Assembly: GCF_000473265.1 (NCBI RefSeq)
Contig: NZ_KI421511.1
Coordinates: 7,971,314-8,035,313 of the forward strand
Direction of reading: 5' to 3'
Length of the DNA stretch: 64,000 nucleotides
DNA from: Amycolatopsis thermoflava N1165
GTDB lineage: Bacteria > Actinomycetota > Actinomycetes > Mycobacteriales > Pseudonocardiaceae
The notes beneath the pieces were generated by a model. The model searched no databases. It worked only from the letters and a program-made list of their open reading frames with translations, and was not told the origin of the DNA. Of the stretch, positions 7,735 to 15,702 are shown piece after piece; position 1 is the stretch's first letter; the number at the start of each line of letters is the position of its first letter. The translations under genes and the position numbers were made by a program.

Positions 7735-8619
7735 GGCGAACCGCGGGGCCAGCGACCGGGCGAGGCCGCGGAACAGCTGCACGTGCGGGTCGCGGTCGCC
7801 GGTGCGGGTGGCGAGCACGCTGTGGTCCCACGGCGCGTCCACGACCGGCACGCACACGGTGCCGGGCCAGCGGTAGAAGCGCGCGAACGAGCTGAGCGCC
7901 GAACCGGCGCCCCGCCCTGCCGCGACGCTCATCAGCACCTCCTGCGGGGTGACCGCGTGGTCCGGTCCCGGGCGCGGCGCCTCGCCGCCGCGGGCCTCGG
8001 TGAAGTACAGGTAGTCCGTGAACGGCCGCGGTGTGTGCGGCGGCAGCGCGACGAACGGCAGGTCCAACACGTCCGCGAGGCGCAGCTCGCCGGCCGCGGC
8101 CAGCTCGGAGTGCGCCGGGATGACGACGATGCGGGCCTCCGTGGTGAGCACGTCGACCGTGACCCGCTCGTCGGTGACCGCCGGCCGCACGAAGGCCACA
8201 TCGACGCGGTGTTCGAGCAGCGCGCTGGTGTGCTCGGTGAAGGTGAGGGCCTCCAGGGTGAGGCGCACCTGCGGCCGCAGGTGGCGGAAGGCGCTGATGA
8301 CGGCCGGGGTCAGCTCGGCCGAGCCGTGGCCCATGACGCCGACGCGCAGGGTGTCGTCGGAGTGCTCGGCGAGGTCCGCCATGTCGGTGATGGCGGCGTT
8401 GGCCGCGTCGACCAGGCCGCGGGCGTGGCCGAGGAAGCGGTGCCCGGCCGGGGTGAGCCGCACCGGGGCGCGCTCGAACAGCGGCACGCCCAGCTCGCGC
8501 TCGAGCTGCTGGACGTGGGCGGTCACGGCCGGCGGGGAGAGGAAAAGGCGCGCCGCGGCCCGGCCGAAGTGCCCTTCTTCGGCCACCGCCAGAAACGAGG
8601 CAAGGCGGCGCAGATCCAC
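7621..8619 (-). CDS. LysR-family transcriptional regulator
   Basis: 332-residue LysR regulator from GTG 8619 (VDLRRLASFLAVAEEGHFGRAAARLFLSPPAVTAHVQQLE, the winged-helix N-terminus). The effector domain covers residues ~90-290. The last ~38 residues (GPGGAHPLGGQQDDRD...) are low-complexity. They are read from the antisense strand of the neighbouring membrane-protein gene, with which it overlaps tail-to-tail by 114 bp. This suggests loss of an earlier stop. It faces away from an 820-bp non-coding, repeat-bearing gap and then an MFS transporter. Control of that transporter is possible but unproven. Confidence 0.88.
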   Translation of the reverse strand: MDLRRLASFLAVAEEGHFGRAAARLFLSPPAVTAHVQQLERELGVPLFERAPVRLTPAGHRFLGHARGLVDAANAAITDMADLAEHSDDTLRVGVMGHGSAELTPAVISAFRHLRPQVRLTLEALTFTEHTSALLEHRVDVAFVRPAVTDERVTVDVLTTEARIVVIPAHSELAAAGELRLADVLDLPFVALPPHTPRPFTDYLYFTEARGGEAPRPGPDHAVTPQEVLMSVAAGRGAGSALSSFARFYRWPGTVCVPVVDAPWDHSVLATRTGDRDPHVQLFRGLARSLAPRFASGAGPGGAHPLGGQQDDRDQRDHHADAGTAPGGAVGD

Positions 8620-9439
8620 GCCCTGACGGTAAGCCCGCCACGCGAGGTACGCCAAGGTGATCTACCACCCGCGCCTGCCGCCCCCAGACTCCGACGGGCG
8701 CCGCCGGGAGCTGCCCGCCCGGAGGAACGCACTGGCTCTCGAACGGCGCACATAATGCGCGAACAGCGGGCACAACACGCGCGGCGGCTACCGCTGCCGC
8801 CCGCGGCGGCGCGCTGCCTGCAGCGACGCGCAGGCTGTGGACGGCCACCATCGCCCGTGGCGACCACCGCTGCTGCCGACGTTGGCCGCCGCCTGTGGCA
8901 GCGATCGCGCTGCGCGCAGCGACGCGCCGGTTGCGGTAGCTATCGCGCGACCCGCAGCGGCTACCGCTGCCGCCTGCGTTGGCCGCTGCCCATGGCCACG
9001 CGCTGGCCGCGGCCACGTGCCGGCTGCGGCACAACCGCGCTGCCCGCGGCGGCTGCCGCTGCCTGTGGCGGCGATCCCGGTGTGCGCAGTGACACGCCGG
9101 TTGCGGCAGGCTGCCGCCTGCGTTGGCCGCCGCTGCCCGTGGCCACGCGCTGTCTGCGGCCACGTGCCGGCTGCGGCACAACCGTGCTGCCCGCGGCGGC
9201 CGCCGCTGCTTGTGGCAGCGACTGCGCTGTCCGCAGCTTCCGCTGCTGCCCGCCGCGGCTTGCGGCAGCTGCCGCGCTGACCGCAGCAGCCACCACTGCC
9301 GCCCGCCGCGGCCTGCGGCAGCGCGCCGTGTCCGCGCCGTCCGCCGCAGCCACCAGCCCGCCCGGCCACGCCCCGCACAGCCGTTCGGGAATCGTGAACG
9401 ATCCGGTTTCCACAACTCCGCGCGGGTTAGAACCGGGGT
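8620..9439. repeat. 820-bp non-coding gap with imperfect GC-rich tandem repeats
   Basis: No credible gene lies between the LysR start and the MFS start. Every frame here gives Ala/Arg/Gly/Cys-rich nonsense. From about 8.86 to 9.24 kb the DNA is an imperfect direct repeat. The stretch starting at 8966 (GCTGCCGCCTGCGTTGGCCG) recurs from 9110 with one 3-bp insertion and few changes over ~130 bp, a 144-bp period. A shorter partial copy of the unit's second half lies at ~8880-8940, and short GC-rich CCGCTGC/GCGGCAG-type motifs continue to ~9340. A short palindrome (GCGCA-N5-TGCGC, 8746-8760) and a near-palindrome around 9389-9405 are possible regulator sites flanking the array. Confidence 0.75.
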
Positions 9440-10624
9440 ATGACGGAGTGTGCCCTGCTGCCCGCGACCCGGCGGGCCTGGCCGCGGGCCGCCTGGTTGA
9501 TCACCGCCGTGGGGTGGGGCGCCAACCAGTTCTCGCCGCTGCTCGGGGCCTACCGGCGCGAGATGGGCCTCTCCGCGGCGACCGTGACCGGGCTCTTCGC
9601 GATCTACGTCCTCGGCCTGGTGCCCGGCCTGCTACTCGGCGGCCCGGGCGCGGACCGCTACGGTCGACGGCCCGTGGTGCTCGGCGCGGTCGTCCTCTCG
9701 GCGCTCGCGACCGGGGCGCTTCTGCTCGGCGAAATGGGTGTGCCGTGGTTGGGGGTGGGGCGCTTCGCCTCGGGGTTCGCCATGGGGGCGGTCCTCGCGG
9801 CGGGCAGTGCCTGGGTGAAGGAGCTGTCGCACCCGCCGCACGACGACACAGCCGAGGGGACCGGCGCGCGCCGGGCGAGTCTGTTCCTCTCCGCCGGCTT
9901 CGGGATCGGCGGGCTGGTCGCCGCGCTGATCGCGCAGTGGGCGCCGCTGGACGTCGCCTACCTGCCGCACTTCGTGTTGTCCGCGGTCGCGCTCGTCGCG
10001 GCGCTCAAGGTGCCGGAGACCGCGCCCCGCGCACAGCCCGGCAAGCGCGTGACCGGCATCCGCGACCCGCGCTTCCGGCGCATGGTCGTCCCGGTCGCGC
10101 CGTGGGTCTTCGCCGCGCCCGCGACCGGGTTCGCCGTGCTGCCGTCACTGGTGGAGTCGCGCCTCGGCGACGTCGAGACGGTCTTCGCGGGCGCCGCGAT
10201 AGCCGTCGTGCTGGGGGCCGGGCTGCTGATCCAGCCGGTCGGCAGGCGCCTCGCCGCACGCGCGATCCTGCTGCCCGCGCTGATCGGGCTCGCCGCGGTC
10301 GGCACCGGGATGCTCCTCGGCCTCGCCGCGGCCGTGTCCGCGCAACCCGCCGTCGCGTTGCTGGCCGACGCGGCACTTGGCTGCGGGTACGGGCTGTGCG
10401 TGACCTTCGGCCTCACCGAGATCGCGCGCATCGCCCCGCCCGCGGGCCTGGCCCGGCTGGCCTCCGTGTGGTGGGCGCTCACCTACGTCGGGTTCTGCGC
10501 GCCGTACGTGTTCGCGCTGCTCACGCAGGTCACGACACCACCGGTGATCCTCGGGTCCGCGGCGGCGCTGGCGTTCCTGACCGGCGCGGGCGTGGCGCTG
10601 CGGCACCGGACAGCGCCATCATGA
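9440..10624 (+). CDS. Major facilitator superfamily transporter
   Basis: 394-residue membrane protein with about twelve hydrophobic segments. The classical MFS loop 2-3 signature is visible as GGPGADRYGRRPV (residues ~72-84) after TM2. A loop of charged residues (HPPHDDTAEGTGARRA) sits mid-protein, followed by the second six-helix half. ATG 9440 begins MTECALLPATRRAWPRAAW. Substrate cannot be told. A LysR regulator is the nearest upstream gene but 820 bp away, so joint control is only a possibility. The degraded DinB gene starts 4 bp after its stop. Confidence 0.88.
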   Translation: MTECALLPATRRAWPRAAWLITAVGWGANQFSPLLGAYRREMGLSAATVTGLFAIYVLGLVPGLLLGGPGADRYGRRPVVLGAVVLSALATGALLLGEMGVPWLGVGRFASGFAMGAVLAAGSAWVKELSHPPHDDTAEGTGARRASLFLSAGFGIGGLVAALIAQWAPLDVAYLPHFVLSAVALVAALKVPETAPRAQPGKRVTGIRDPRFRRMVVPVAPWVFAAPATGFAVLPSLVESRLGDVETVFAGAAIAVVLGAGLLIQPVGRRLAARAILLPALIGLAAVGTGMLLGLAAAVSAQPAVALLADAALGCGYGLCVTFGLTEIARIAPPAGLARLASVWWALTYVGFCAPYVFALLTQVTTPPVILGSAAALAFLTGAGVALRHRTAPS

Positions 10625-10628
10625 CCGG

Positions 10629-10866
10629 GTGGACATCGCCGTCGAGCTGCGGGCGATGGACGGCCCCGCGGACTTCCGCGCCGGGTGGGTCACCCTCGAA
10701 TCGCTGCGGGCGGACACCGTCGCCCGCGCCCGGCTACCCCGAGGAGCCGCAGCCGGTGGGGAAGTGCCTGCGCGTGGTGATGAACGAGGAGTGCGAGCAC
10801 CGCCGGTACGCCGTGCGCGACCTTGCGGTGCTGGAGGGTCACTTCGACCGCACCAGCGGCAGGTAG
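10629..10866 (+). pseudogene. DinB-family gene remnant with internal deletion
   Basis: GTG 10629 starts VDIAVELRAMDGPADFRAGWVTLESLRADTVARAR. The reading then needs a frame change near 10735, after which PGYPEEPQPVGKCLRVVMNEECEHRRYAVRDLAVLE runs to TAG at 10864-10866. The second half is the C-terminal signature of actinobacterial DinB-superfamily proteins (P-x-P-V-x-x-C-L-x-x-V-x-x-E-E-x-x-H-R). Those proteins normally have a middle section of roughly 80-100 residues between the two parts, which is missing here. Only ~79 codons remain, so this is a deleted and frameshifted relic. Its end overlaps the convergent TetR gene by 28 bp. Confidence 0.6.
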
Positions 10867-11417
10867 ACCTCGTCGACGATCTCGACCAACACTTCGTCTG
10901 GCGCGGTGGGCACGCCCCGCACGACGAACTCGTTGCGCAGCAACACGATCGCCACCGTGGCGACGCGGTGGTTCAGCGCGGCCGGTGACACCTCCCCGCG
11001 TTCGGCAGCGCGTTCCAGGATGGTCAGCCACGGCGCGGCCGCCCCCTCGGCGGGGTCCTGCAGTTGCCCCAGGAGTTCCGAGGCGCCCCCGGCCGCGGCG
11101 ATCAGCTCGCGCAGGATCGCGCCGAGCGGGGAGCTCCAGTGCCGGTTGGCGCCACGCAGCAGGGCGAGGGCGTCGTCGCGGAGGTTGCCGGTGTCCGGCA
11201 CCGGCACCGATCTCGTGAGCCGCTGGTAGGCGGCAACTCCGAGAGCGAGCCGGTTCGGCCAGCGGCGGTACAGGGCGTTCTTGTTGGTGCCCGCGCGCGC
11301 GGCGACCTTGTCCATGGTCAGCGCGGCGAACCCGGACTCGGTCAGTTCGTCCGCCGCCGCCTGGAGGATCGCGTCCTCCAGTGCGGCTCCCCGCCTGCGG
11401 GTCCGGGACGGCTCCAT
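10839..11417 (-). CDS. TetR-family transcriptional regulator
   Basis: 192 residues from ATG 11417. The TetR N-terminal helix-turn-helix is clear: ALEDAILQAAADELTESGFAALTMDKVAARAGTNKNALYRRWPNRLAL (residues ~12-60). The ligand-binding half is of the common TetR_C type and ends VYLPLVRSK. It is divergent from the TIM-barrel protein gene with 62 bp between starts. That gap holds a perfect palindrome at 11429-11451, the likely operator, so the regulator probably represses its neighbour and itself. Confidence 0.9.
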   Translation of the reverse strand: MEPSRTRRRGAALEDAILQAAADELTESGFAALTMDKVAARAGTNKNALYRRWPNRLALGVAAYQRLTRSVPVPDTGNLRDDALALLRGANRHWSSPLGAILRELIAAAGGASELLGQLQDPAEGAAAPWLTILERAAERGEVSPAALNHRVATVAIVLLRNEFVVRGVPTAPDEVLVEIVDEVYLPLVRSK

Positions 11418-11428
11418 GGGTACGCACG

Positions 11429-11451
11429 GTACCTTATCTCTGCTAAGGTAC
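11429..11451. promoter_or_regulatory. Probable TetR operator
   Basis: Perfect inverted repeat GTACCTTA-N7-TAAGGTAC (arms 11429-11436 and 11444-11451) in the 62-bp divergent spacer, 12 bp from the tetR start and 28 bp before the neighbouring start. A related GTACCCTA half site follows at 11457. Position and symmetry fit a TetR-type operator overlapping both promoters; binding itself is inferred. Confidence 0.75.
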
Positions 11452-11479
11452 GGCCAGTACCCTATTTGAGGAGATGGAC

Positions 11480-12484
11480 ATGCGAGCCAAGGGCATCAGC
11501 TATGACACCGGCTTCGTCCAGAACGGGAAGTTCTCCCGGAAGCGGTTCGATCCGGAGGTGGTCGAGCGCGAGCTGCGGGTCATCCGCGACGACCTGCACT
11601 GCAACGCGGTGCGGATCATGGGCGGCGATCCGGAGCGGCTGGAGGTGGCCGCCACCCGCGCGGCCGAGCTGGGGCTGGAGGTCTGGTTCTCGCCGTACCC
11701 GCTGGAGCTGACCGAGGAGGAGACGCTGAAGCTGTTCGCGGACTGCGCCGAGCGGGCCGAGCGGATCAGACGGCGGGGCGCCGAGGTCGTGTTCGTGGCC
11801 GGGGCCGAGCTGAGCCTGATGAACAAGGGTTTCCTGCCCGGCGACGGCATCCGGCAGCGGATCGCGTTCCTGATGGACAACCGCGAGCGCATCCCCGAAC
11901 TCGGCTCCCGGGTCGGTGACTTCCTCGCCAAGGCGGTCGCCGTCGTGCGGGAGCGGTTCGGTGGCCAGGTGACCTACGCGTCCGTGCAGCTGGAGCGCGT
12001 CGACTGGACGCTGTTTGACTTCGTCTCGGTGGATCTGTACCGGACGGCCGCGATCGCCGACCGCTTCGCCGACGGGGTCCGGGCCCTCGTCGAGCAGGGC
12101 AAGCCCGTCGCGATCACCGAGTTCGGCGCCGCGACCTACCGCGGCGCGGGCGATCTGGGGGCGAGCGCGCTGGACGCCGTCGAGTACGACGAGGACCGCG
12201 GCCCGGTCCGGCTGAACGGCGAGTACGAGCGCGACGAGGAGGGGCAGGCCGCGTACGTGCGCGAACTGCTGGAGACGTTCGACTCCGCGGGCGTGGACAG
12301 CGCGTTCGTGTTCACCTTCGCGTTGTACGACCACGTGCACCGCCCTGGCGGCGACCCGCGGGACGACCTGGACCTGGCCAGCTACGGGGTGGTGAAGGTC
12401 TTCGAGGACCGCGACGGGCAGGAGCTGCCGTGGGAGCCGAAGGCCGCGTTCACGGCGATCGGCGAGTACTACCGGGACCACTGA
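11480..12484 (+). CDS. Uncharacterised TIM-barrel (glycosidase-like) protein
   Basis: 334 residues. ATG 11480 is chosen because GAGGAG lies 6 bases upstream; an ATG at 11474 sits directly against that site. Homologues in streptomycetes share the start MRAKGI-YDTGF and are often labelled 'abortive infection protein' without evidence I can confirm. The sequence looks like a glycoside-hydrolase-type (beta/alpha)8 barrel. Supporting segments are HCNAVRIMGGDPERL, GLEVWFSPYPLEL, VVFVAGAELSLMNKGFLPG, FDFVSVDLYRT, and KPVAITEFGAATYRGAGDLGA with Glu in the position of a barrel-end catalytic acid. There is no signal peptide, so it is cytosolic. Divergence from a TetR gene suggests inducible expression. 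The substrate is unknown. Confidence 0.7.
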   Translation: MRAKGISYDTGFVQNGKFSRKRFDPEVVERELRVIRDDLHCNAVRIMGGDPERLEVAATRAAELGLEVWFSPYPLELTEEETLKLFADCAERAERIRRRGAEVVFVAGAELSLMNKGFLPGDGIRQRIAFLMDNRERIPELGSRVGDFLAKAVAVVRERFGGQVTYASVQLERVDWTLFDFVSVDLYRTAAIADRFADGVRALVEQGKPVAITEFGAATYRGAGDLGASALDAVEYDEDRGPVRLNGEYERDEEGQAAYVRELLETFDSAGVDSAFVFTFALYDHVHRPGGDPRDDLDLASYGVVKVFEDRDGQELPWEPKAAFTAIGEYYRDH

Positions 12485-12489
12485 ACGAC

Positions 12490-12522
12490 GGCGGCCCCTC
12501 CCCGCACCGGGAAGGGGCCGCC
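12490..12522. terminator. Bidirectional terminator between convergent genes
   Basis: A 15-bp stem with one mismatch (12490-12504 with 12508-12522, loop CAC) begins 6 bp after the TIM-barrel gene stop and 33 bp beyond the DUF349 stop on the other strand. No long T-run flanks it, as is common in high-GC genomes. A 14-base direct repeat (12531-12544 and 12548-12561, 17-bp period) follows, and its second copy contains the DUF349 stop codon. Confidence 0.65.
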
Positions 12523-12555
12523 ACTCGAACCGAAGACCTCAGCGAATCGAAGACC

Positions 12556-13866
12556 TCAGCGGTCCGCGACCGCCTGCTCCGCCGCCTGCATCCACTCGCG
12601 CCATTGCGCCGCCTGCTCCTCGGCCTTCTTGGCGCGCCGCTCGTCGCCGGCGGCGCGGGCCTTCGCGGCCTGCGCCTCGAACTGCTCGACCCGCTCGCGG
12701 AACTGCGCGGCCCGCGCCTGCGCCTCCGGGTCGCTGCGGCGCCACTGGCTGTCCTCGACCTCGCGGATCCGGTCCTGGACCGCCTTGAGCCTGCCGTCCA
12801 GCTCGCGGATCCGTTCCCGCGGCACCTTGCCGATCTCGTCCCACTGCTCCTGGATCCGCCGCAGCTGCGCCTTCGCCGCGTCGAGGTTGGCGCCCGGGTC
12901 GATCTTCTCGGCCTCGGCGAGCAGCTCCTCCTTGCGCGTGGCGTTCGCGGCGAACTCGGCGTCCCGCTCGGAGAACGTCGCGGAGCGGCGGGAGAAGAAC
13001 GCGTCCTGCGCGGCGCGGAAGCGCTGCCACAACGCGTCGTCGGCCTCCTTGGGCGCCCGGCCCGCCGCCTTCCACTCCGTCATGAGCTCCTTGTAGCGCC
13101 CGGCCGTCGGGCCCCAGTCGGTCGAGTCGGCGAGCGCCTCGGCCTCCGCGATCAGCTCCTCCTTGCGGGCCTTCGCGGCCGCGCGCTGCTTGTCCAGCTC
13201 GGCGAAGTGCGAGCCGCGGCGACGGTTGAACGCCTCCCGCGCCTTGGAGAAGCGCTTCCAGAGCTCGTCGTCGGTCTTGCGGTCGACGCCCTTGATCGTC
13301 TTCCACTCGTCGAGGATCGCGCGCAGCCGGTCGCCAGCGGCCTTCCACTGCACCGACTCGGCGGCGATCTTCTCGGCCTCCTCGGCCAGCGCCTGCTTGC
13401 GCCCGACCGCGGCCGCGCGGGCCTCCTCGCGCTCCTGCTTCGCCGCCGCCAGCGCGGTTTCGGCGTGCGCGACGATCTGGTCGATCCGCGCCGACAGCGC
13501 CGCGAGGTCGCCGACCACGGCCGCCGTCGGCAGGCTTTCCCGCAGCTGCGTCGCGGTGGCGAGCGCGTGCTTCGGGTCGCCCGCGCCGGACGACAGCCGG
13601 GTGCCGAGCAGTTCGACCTCGGTGCGCAGGTCGTCGAAGCGCCGCGCGTAGTGCAGCAGCCCCTCCTCCGGCGAGCCGGCCTGCCACACGCCGACGGCGC
13701 GTTCCCCGTCCGCGGTCCGGACGTAGACGTTGCCCTCGTCGTCCACCCGGCCCCAGCGGGAGGGGTGCGGCTCGGCCGGCGGGACCGGCGCGCCGTGGCC
13801 GGCGGCGGGCGTGTGGCCGTGGGGCACCTGGTGGGGTGCCGGGGTGCCGGTGTTCTCGTCGGACAT
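12556..13866 (-). CDS. DUF349 repeat protein (Rv2731-like)
   Basis: 436 residues from ATG 13866, with AAGGAG 6 bases upstream. A Pro/His/Gly-rich disordered head (residues ~1-35) precedes a small domain (WGRVDDEGNVYVRTADGERAVG). Three or more DUF349 repeats follow, marked by recurring W-K-x-A/I-x-x and LW-x-RF cores (DELWKRFSKAREAFNRRR, DALWQRFRAAQDAFFSRR). The protein is almost wholly helical and highly charged, so coiled coils are expected. It sits where Rv2731 lies in M. tuberculosis. The role is unknown. Two short GC hairpins (13891-13906, 13908-13927) lie in its leader. Confidence 0.88.
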   Translation of the reverse strand: MSDENTGTPAPHQVPHGHTPAAGHGAPVPPAEPHPSRWGRVDDEGNVYVRTADGERAVGVWQAGSPEEGLLHYARRFDDLRTEVELLGTRLSSGAGDPKHALATATQLRESLPTAAVVGDLAALSARIDQIVAHAETALAAAKQEREEARAAAVGRKQALAEEAEKIAAESVQWKAAGDRLRAILDEWKTIKGVDRKTDDELWKRFSKAREAFNRRRGSHFAELDKQRAAAKARKEELIAEAEALADSTDWGPTAGRYKELMTEWKAAGRAPKEADDALWQRFRAAQDAFFSRRSATFSERDAEFAANATRKEELLAEAEKIDPGANLDAAKAQLRRIQEQWDEIGKVPRERIRELDGRLKAVQDRIREVEDSQWRRSDPEAQARAAQFRERVEQFEAQAAKARAAGDERRAKKAEEQAAQWREWMQAAEQAVADR

Positions 13867-14113
13867 CGCAGGCTCCTTATCGCCTGTCGGCCCGCCTCGT
13901 GGCGGGCGCCCCGCTGGCGGGCGGGGCCGGGTCATGCGGGTCTCGTTCCCTCTGGCCGCATTCAAGCAGTTCAGCGCCGCTCGTGGTACTCGGTTGGGGG
14001 GTCGGAGCGGGTGATTCTACTTCCGGGCCACGTGGGATCGCTGTGATCGTCGATCTCGCTGCTCTCCGTGGTCGTGGGTTGCCCGAGCGTGGCTGCCGGT
14101 AACCTCGACGGGT

Positions 14114-14797
14114 GTGATCGTGCAAGCCGTGGTGGTACCGCAGCCCCCGCTGCTCGTGCCGGCGCTGTCCCCGGGGGCGAACGCCGAGCTGGAGGCGTTG
14201 CGCGCGGCCTGCCGCGCCGCCGTGGGGCGCCTCGCCGCCGTGACCCCGGAGTGGGTCGCGGTGGGCGCCGGCGACCACGAACGGGTCATCGAGCCCGACA
14301 CGTCCGGGTCGTTCCGCGGATACGGAGCCGACGTTCCGGTCTCGTTGAGCGCGGCGCCCGCGTCCCCGGCCGAACTCCCGCTGCCCGCCCTCGTCGCGGG
14401 CTGGCTGCGGGAGCAGGCGGGCGCGGATTCGGTGCGGGTGCACCTCGTGGACGGCGATCCGGCCGAGTGCGAGCGCCTCGGCAAGCTCCTCGCCAACGGC
14501 GACCGAACCGGCCTGCTCGTGCTCGGCGACGGCTCCAACCGGCACGGCCCCAAGTCCCCGGGCGGTGAGGACGAGCGCGCCCCCGCCTTCGACGAGGCGG
14601 TCGCCCGCGCGCTCGCCACCGCCGACACGGCCGCGCTGCGGGCGCTCGATCCCGGGCTGGCCGCCGAACTGGGCGCGGGCGGCCGCGCGCCGTGGCAGGT
14701 GCTGGCGGGCGCCGGCGACGACTGGCGCGCCGAACTGCTCTACTCCGCGGCGCCGTTCGGCGTCGGCTACCACGTCGCGGTGTGGGAGCGCGGGTGA
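14114..14797 (+). CDS. Rv2728c-like protein (LigB/class III extradiol dioxygenase-like fold)
   Basis: 227 residues from GTG 14114 (MIVQAVVVPQPPLLVPALSPG). The N-terminal 'VVPQPPLLVPAL' and the later 'LLVLGDGSNRHGPKSPG' resemble the conserved short proteins next to miaA in mycobacteria (Rv2728c). They recall the LigB-type extradiol dioxygenase superfamily, where early His/Pro-Pro motifs bind metal. A full set of metal ligands cannot be assigned here, so catalysis is uncertain. Its stop overlaps the miaA start as GTGA, so the two are translationally coupled and likely in one operon with dapF. Confidence 0.75.
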   Translation: MIVQAVVVPQPPLLVPALSPGANAELEALRAACRAAVGRLAAVTPEWVAVGAGDHERVIEPDTSGSFRGYGADVPVSLSAAPASPAELPLPALVAGWLREQAGADSVRVHLVDGDPAECERLGKLLANGDRTGLLVLGDGSNRHGPKSPGGEDERAPAFDEAVARALATADTAALRALDPGLAAELGAGGRAPWQVLAGAGDDWRAELLYSAAPFGVGYHVAVWERG

Positions 14798-15693
14798 ACC
14801 CGATCGCCGTCGTCGGCCCCACCGCCACCGGCAAGTCCGAACTCGCCATCACGATCGCGCGCGCGGTCGGCGGCGAGGTGGTCAACGCCGACGCCCTGCA
14901 GCTCTACCGCGGCATGGACATCGGTACCGCCAAGGTCTCGGCGGCGGAACGCCGCGGCGTGCCGCACCACCTGCTCGACGTCCTCGACGTCACCGAGACC
15001 GCCTCCGTCGCCGCCTACCAGCGCGACGCCCGCGCCGTCATCGAGCGCCTGCTGGCCGAGGGCAAGGTGCCCGTGCTGACCGGCGGTTCCGGCCTCTACG
15101 TGCAGGCCGTCCTTGACGACCTCCGCTTCCCGGGCACCGACCCGGCCGTGCGGGCGCGGCTGGAGGCCGAGGCCGCCGAAGTCGGCGCCGCGGCCCTGCA
15201 CAGCCGCCTCACCACGCTCGATCCGGCCGCGGCCACCGCGATCCTGCCGACCAACACGCGCCGGATCGTCCGCGCGCTGGAGGTCATCGAGATCACCGGA
15301 CAACCGTTCTCCGCCAACATGCCGCGTCCCGGCCCCGCTCGGTACGGCACCGTGATGATCGGGATCGACCGGGACACCGAGGACCTCGACCGGCGCGTGG
15401 AGCTGCGCGTGGACCGCATGTTCGCGGCCGGCCTCGTCGACGAGGTGCGATCGCTGGTGGAGCGCGGGCTCCGGGAGGGCAAGACGGCCTCCCGCGCGCT
15501 GGGCTACCAGCAGGTGCTCGCCGAACTGGACGGCGACGGGGACTTCGCCGCCGCGGCCGAGGCGACGAAGCAGGCGACGCGCCGATTCGTTCGCAGGCAA
15601 CGATCCTGGTTCCGCCGGGACGCGCGGATCCGGTGGTTCGACGGAGCCGATCTTGACGTGGCCGAGCGGGTGCTCTCCGTTGTGGCCCAGTAG
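14794..15693 (+). CDS. miaA: tRNA dimethylallyltransferase MiaA
   Basis: 299-residue enzyme that transfers the dimethylallyl group to A37 of UNN-reading tRNAs, the step before MiaB. GTG 14794 overlaps the preceding stop. The P-loop is GPTATGKS at residues 8-15. The family motif NADALQLYRGMDIGTAK carries the substrate Asp and Thr, and VLTGGSGLYVQAV and TRRIVRALEVIE follow. The C-terminal RxxRRFxRRQxxWFRRD-type segment (ATRRFVRRQRSWFRRDARIRWFD) binds tRNA. dapF follows after 9 bp. Loss of this modification is known in other bacteria to affect UUA and other U-starting codons. Confidence 0.97.
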   Translation: MNPIAVVGPTATGKSELAITIARAVGGEVVNADALQLYRGMDIGTAKVSAAERRGVPHHLLDVLDVTETASVAAYQRDARAVIERLLAEGKVPVLTGGSGLYVQAVLDDLRFPGTDPAVRARLEAEAAEVGAAALHSRLTTLDPAAATAILPTNTRRIVRALEVIEITGQPFSANMPRPGPARYGTVMIGIDRDTEDLDRRVELRVDRMFAAGLVDEVRSLVERGLREGKTASRALGYQQVLAELDGDGDFAAAAEATKQATRRFVRRQRSWFRRDARIRWFDGADLDVAERVLSVVAQ

Positions 15694-15702
15694 TCTGATC
15701 GT

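Noticed and set aside
8760..9340. CRISPR-like array
   Set aside because: The repeats are long, imperfect and contiguous, with no short identical repeats separated by unique spacers, and no cas genes are near.
8837..9443. Several 100-200-residue reading frames in the repeat gap
   Set aside because: They exist on both strands and in several frames at once, are Arg/Ala/Cys-rich and lack start signals; they reflect GC bias.
7783..10866. 1027-residue reading frame on the plus strand
   Set aside because: It crosses the antisense of LysR, the repeat gap and the wrong frame of the MFS gene; only its last ~45 residues are meaningful, as part of the DinB relic.
11480..12484. Phage abortive-infection defence gene
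   Set aside because: That label is used for homologues, but the sequence looks like a glycosidase-type barrel and no defence genes are nearby.
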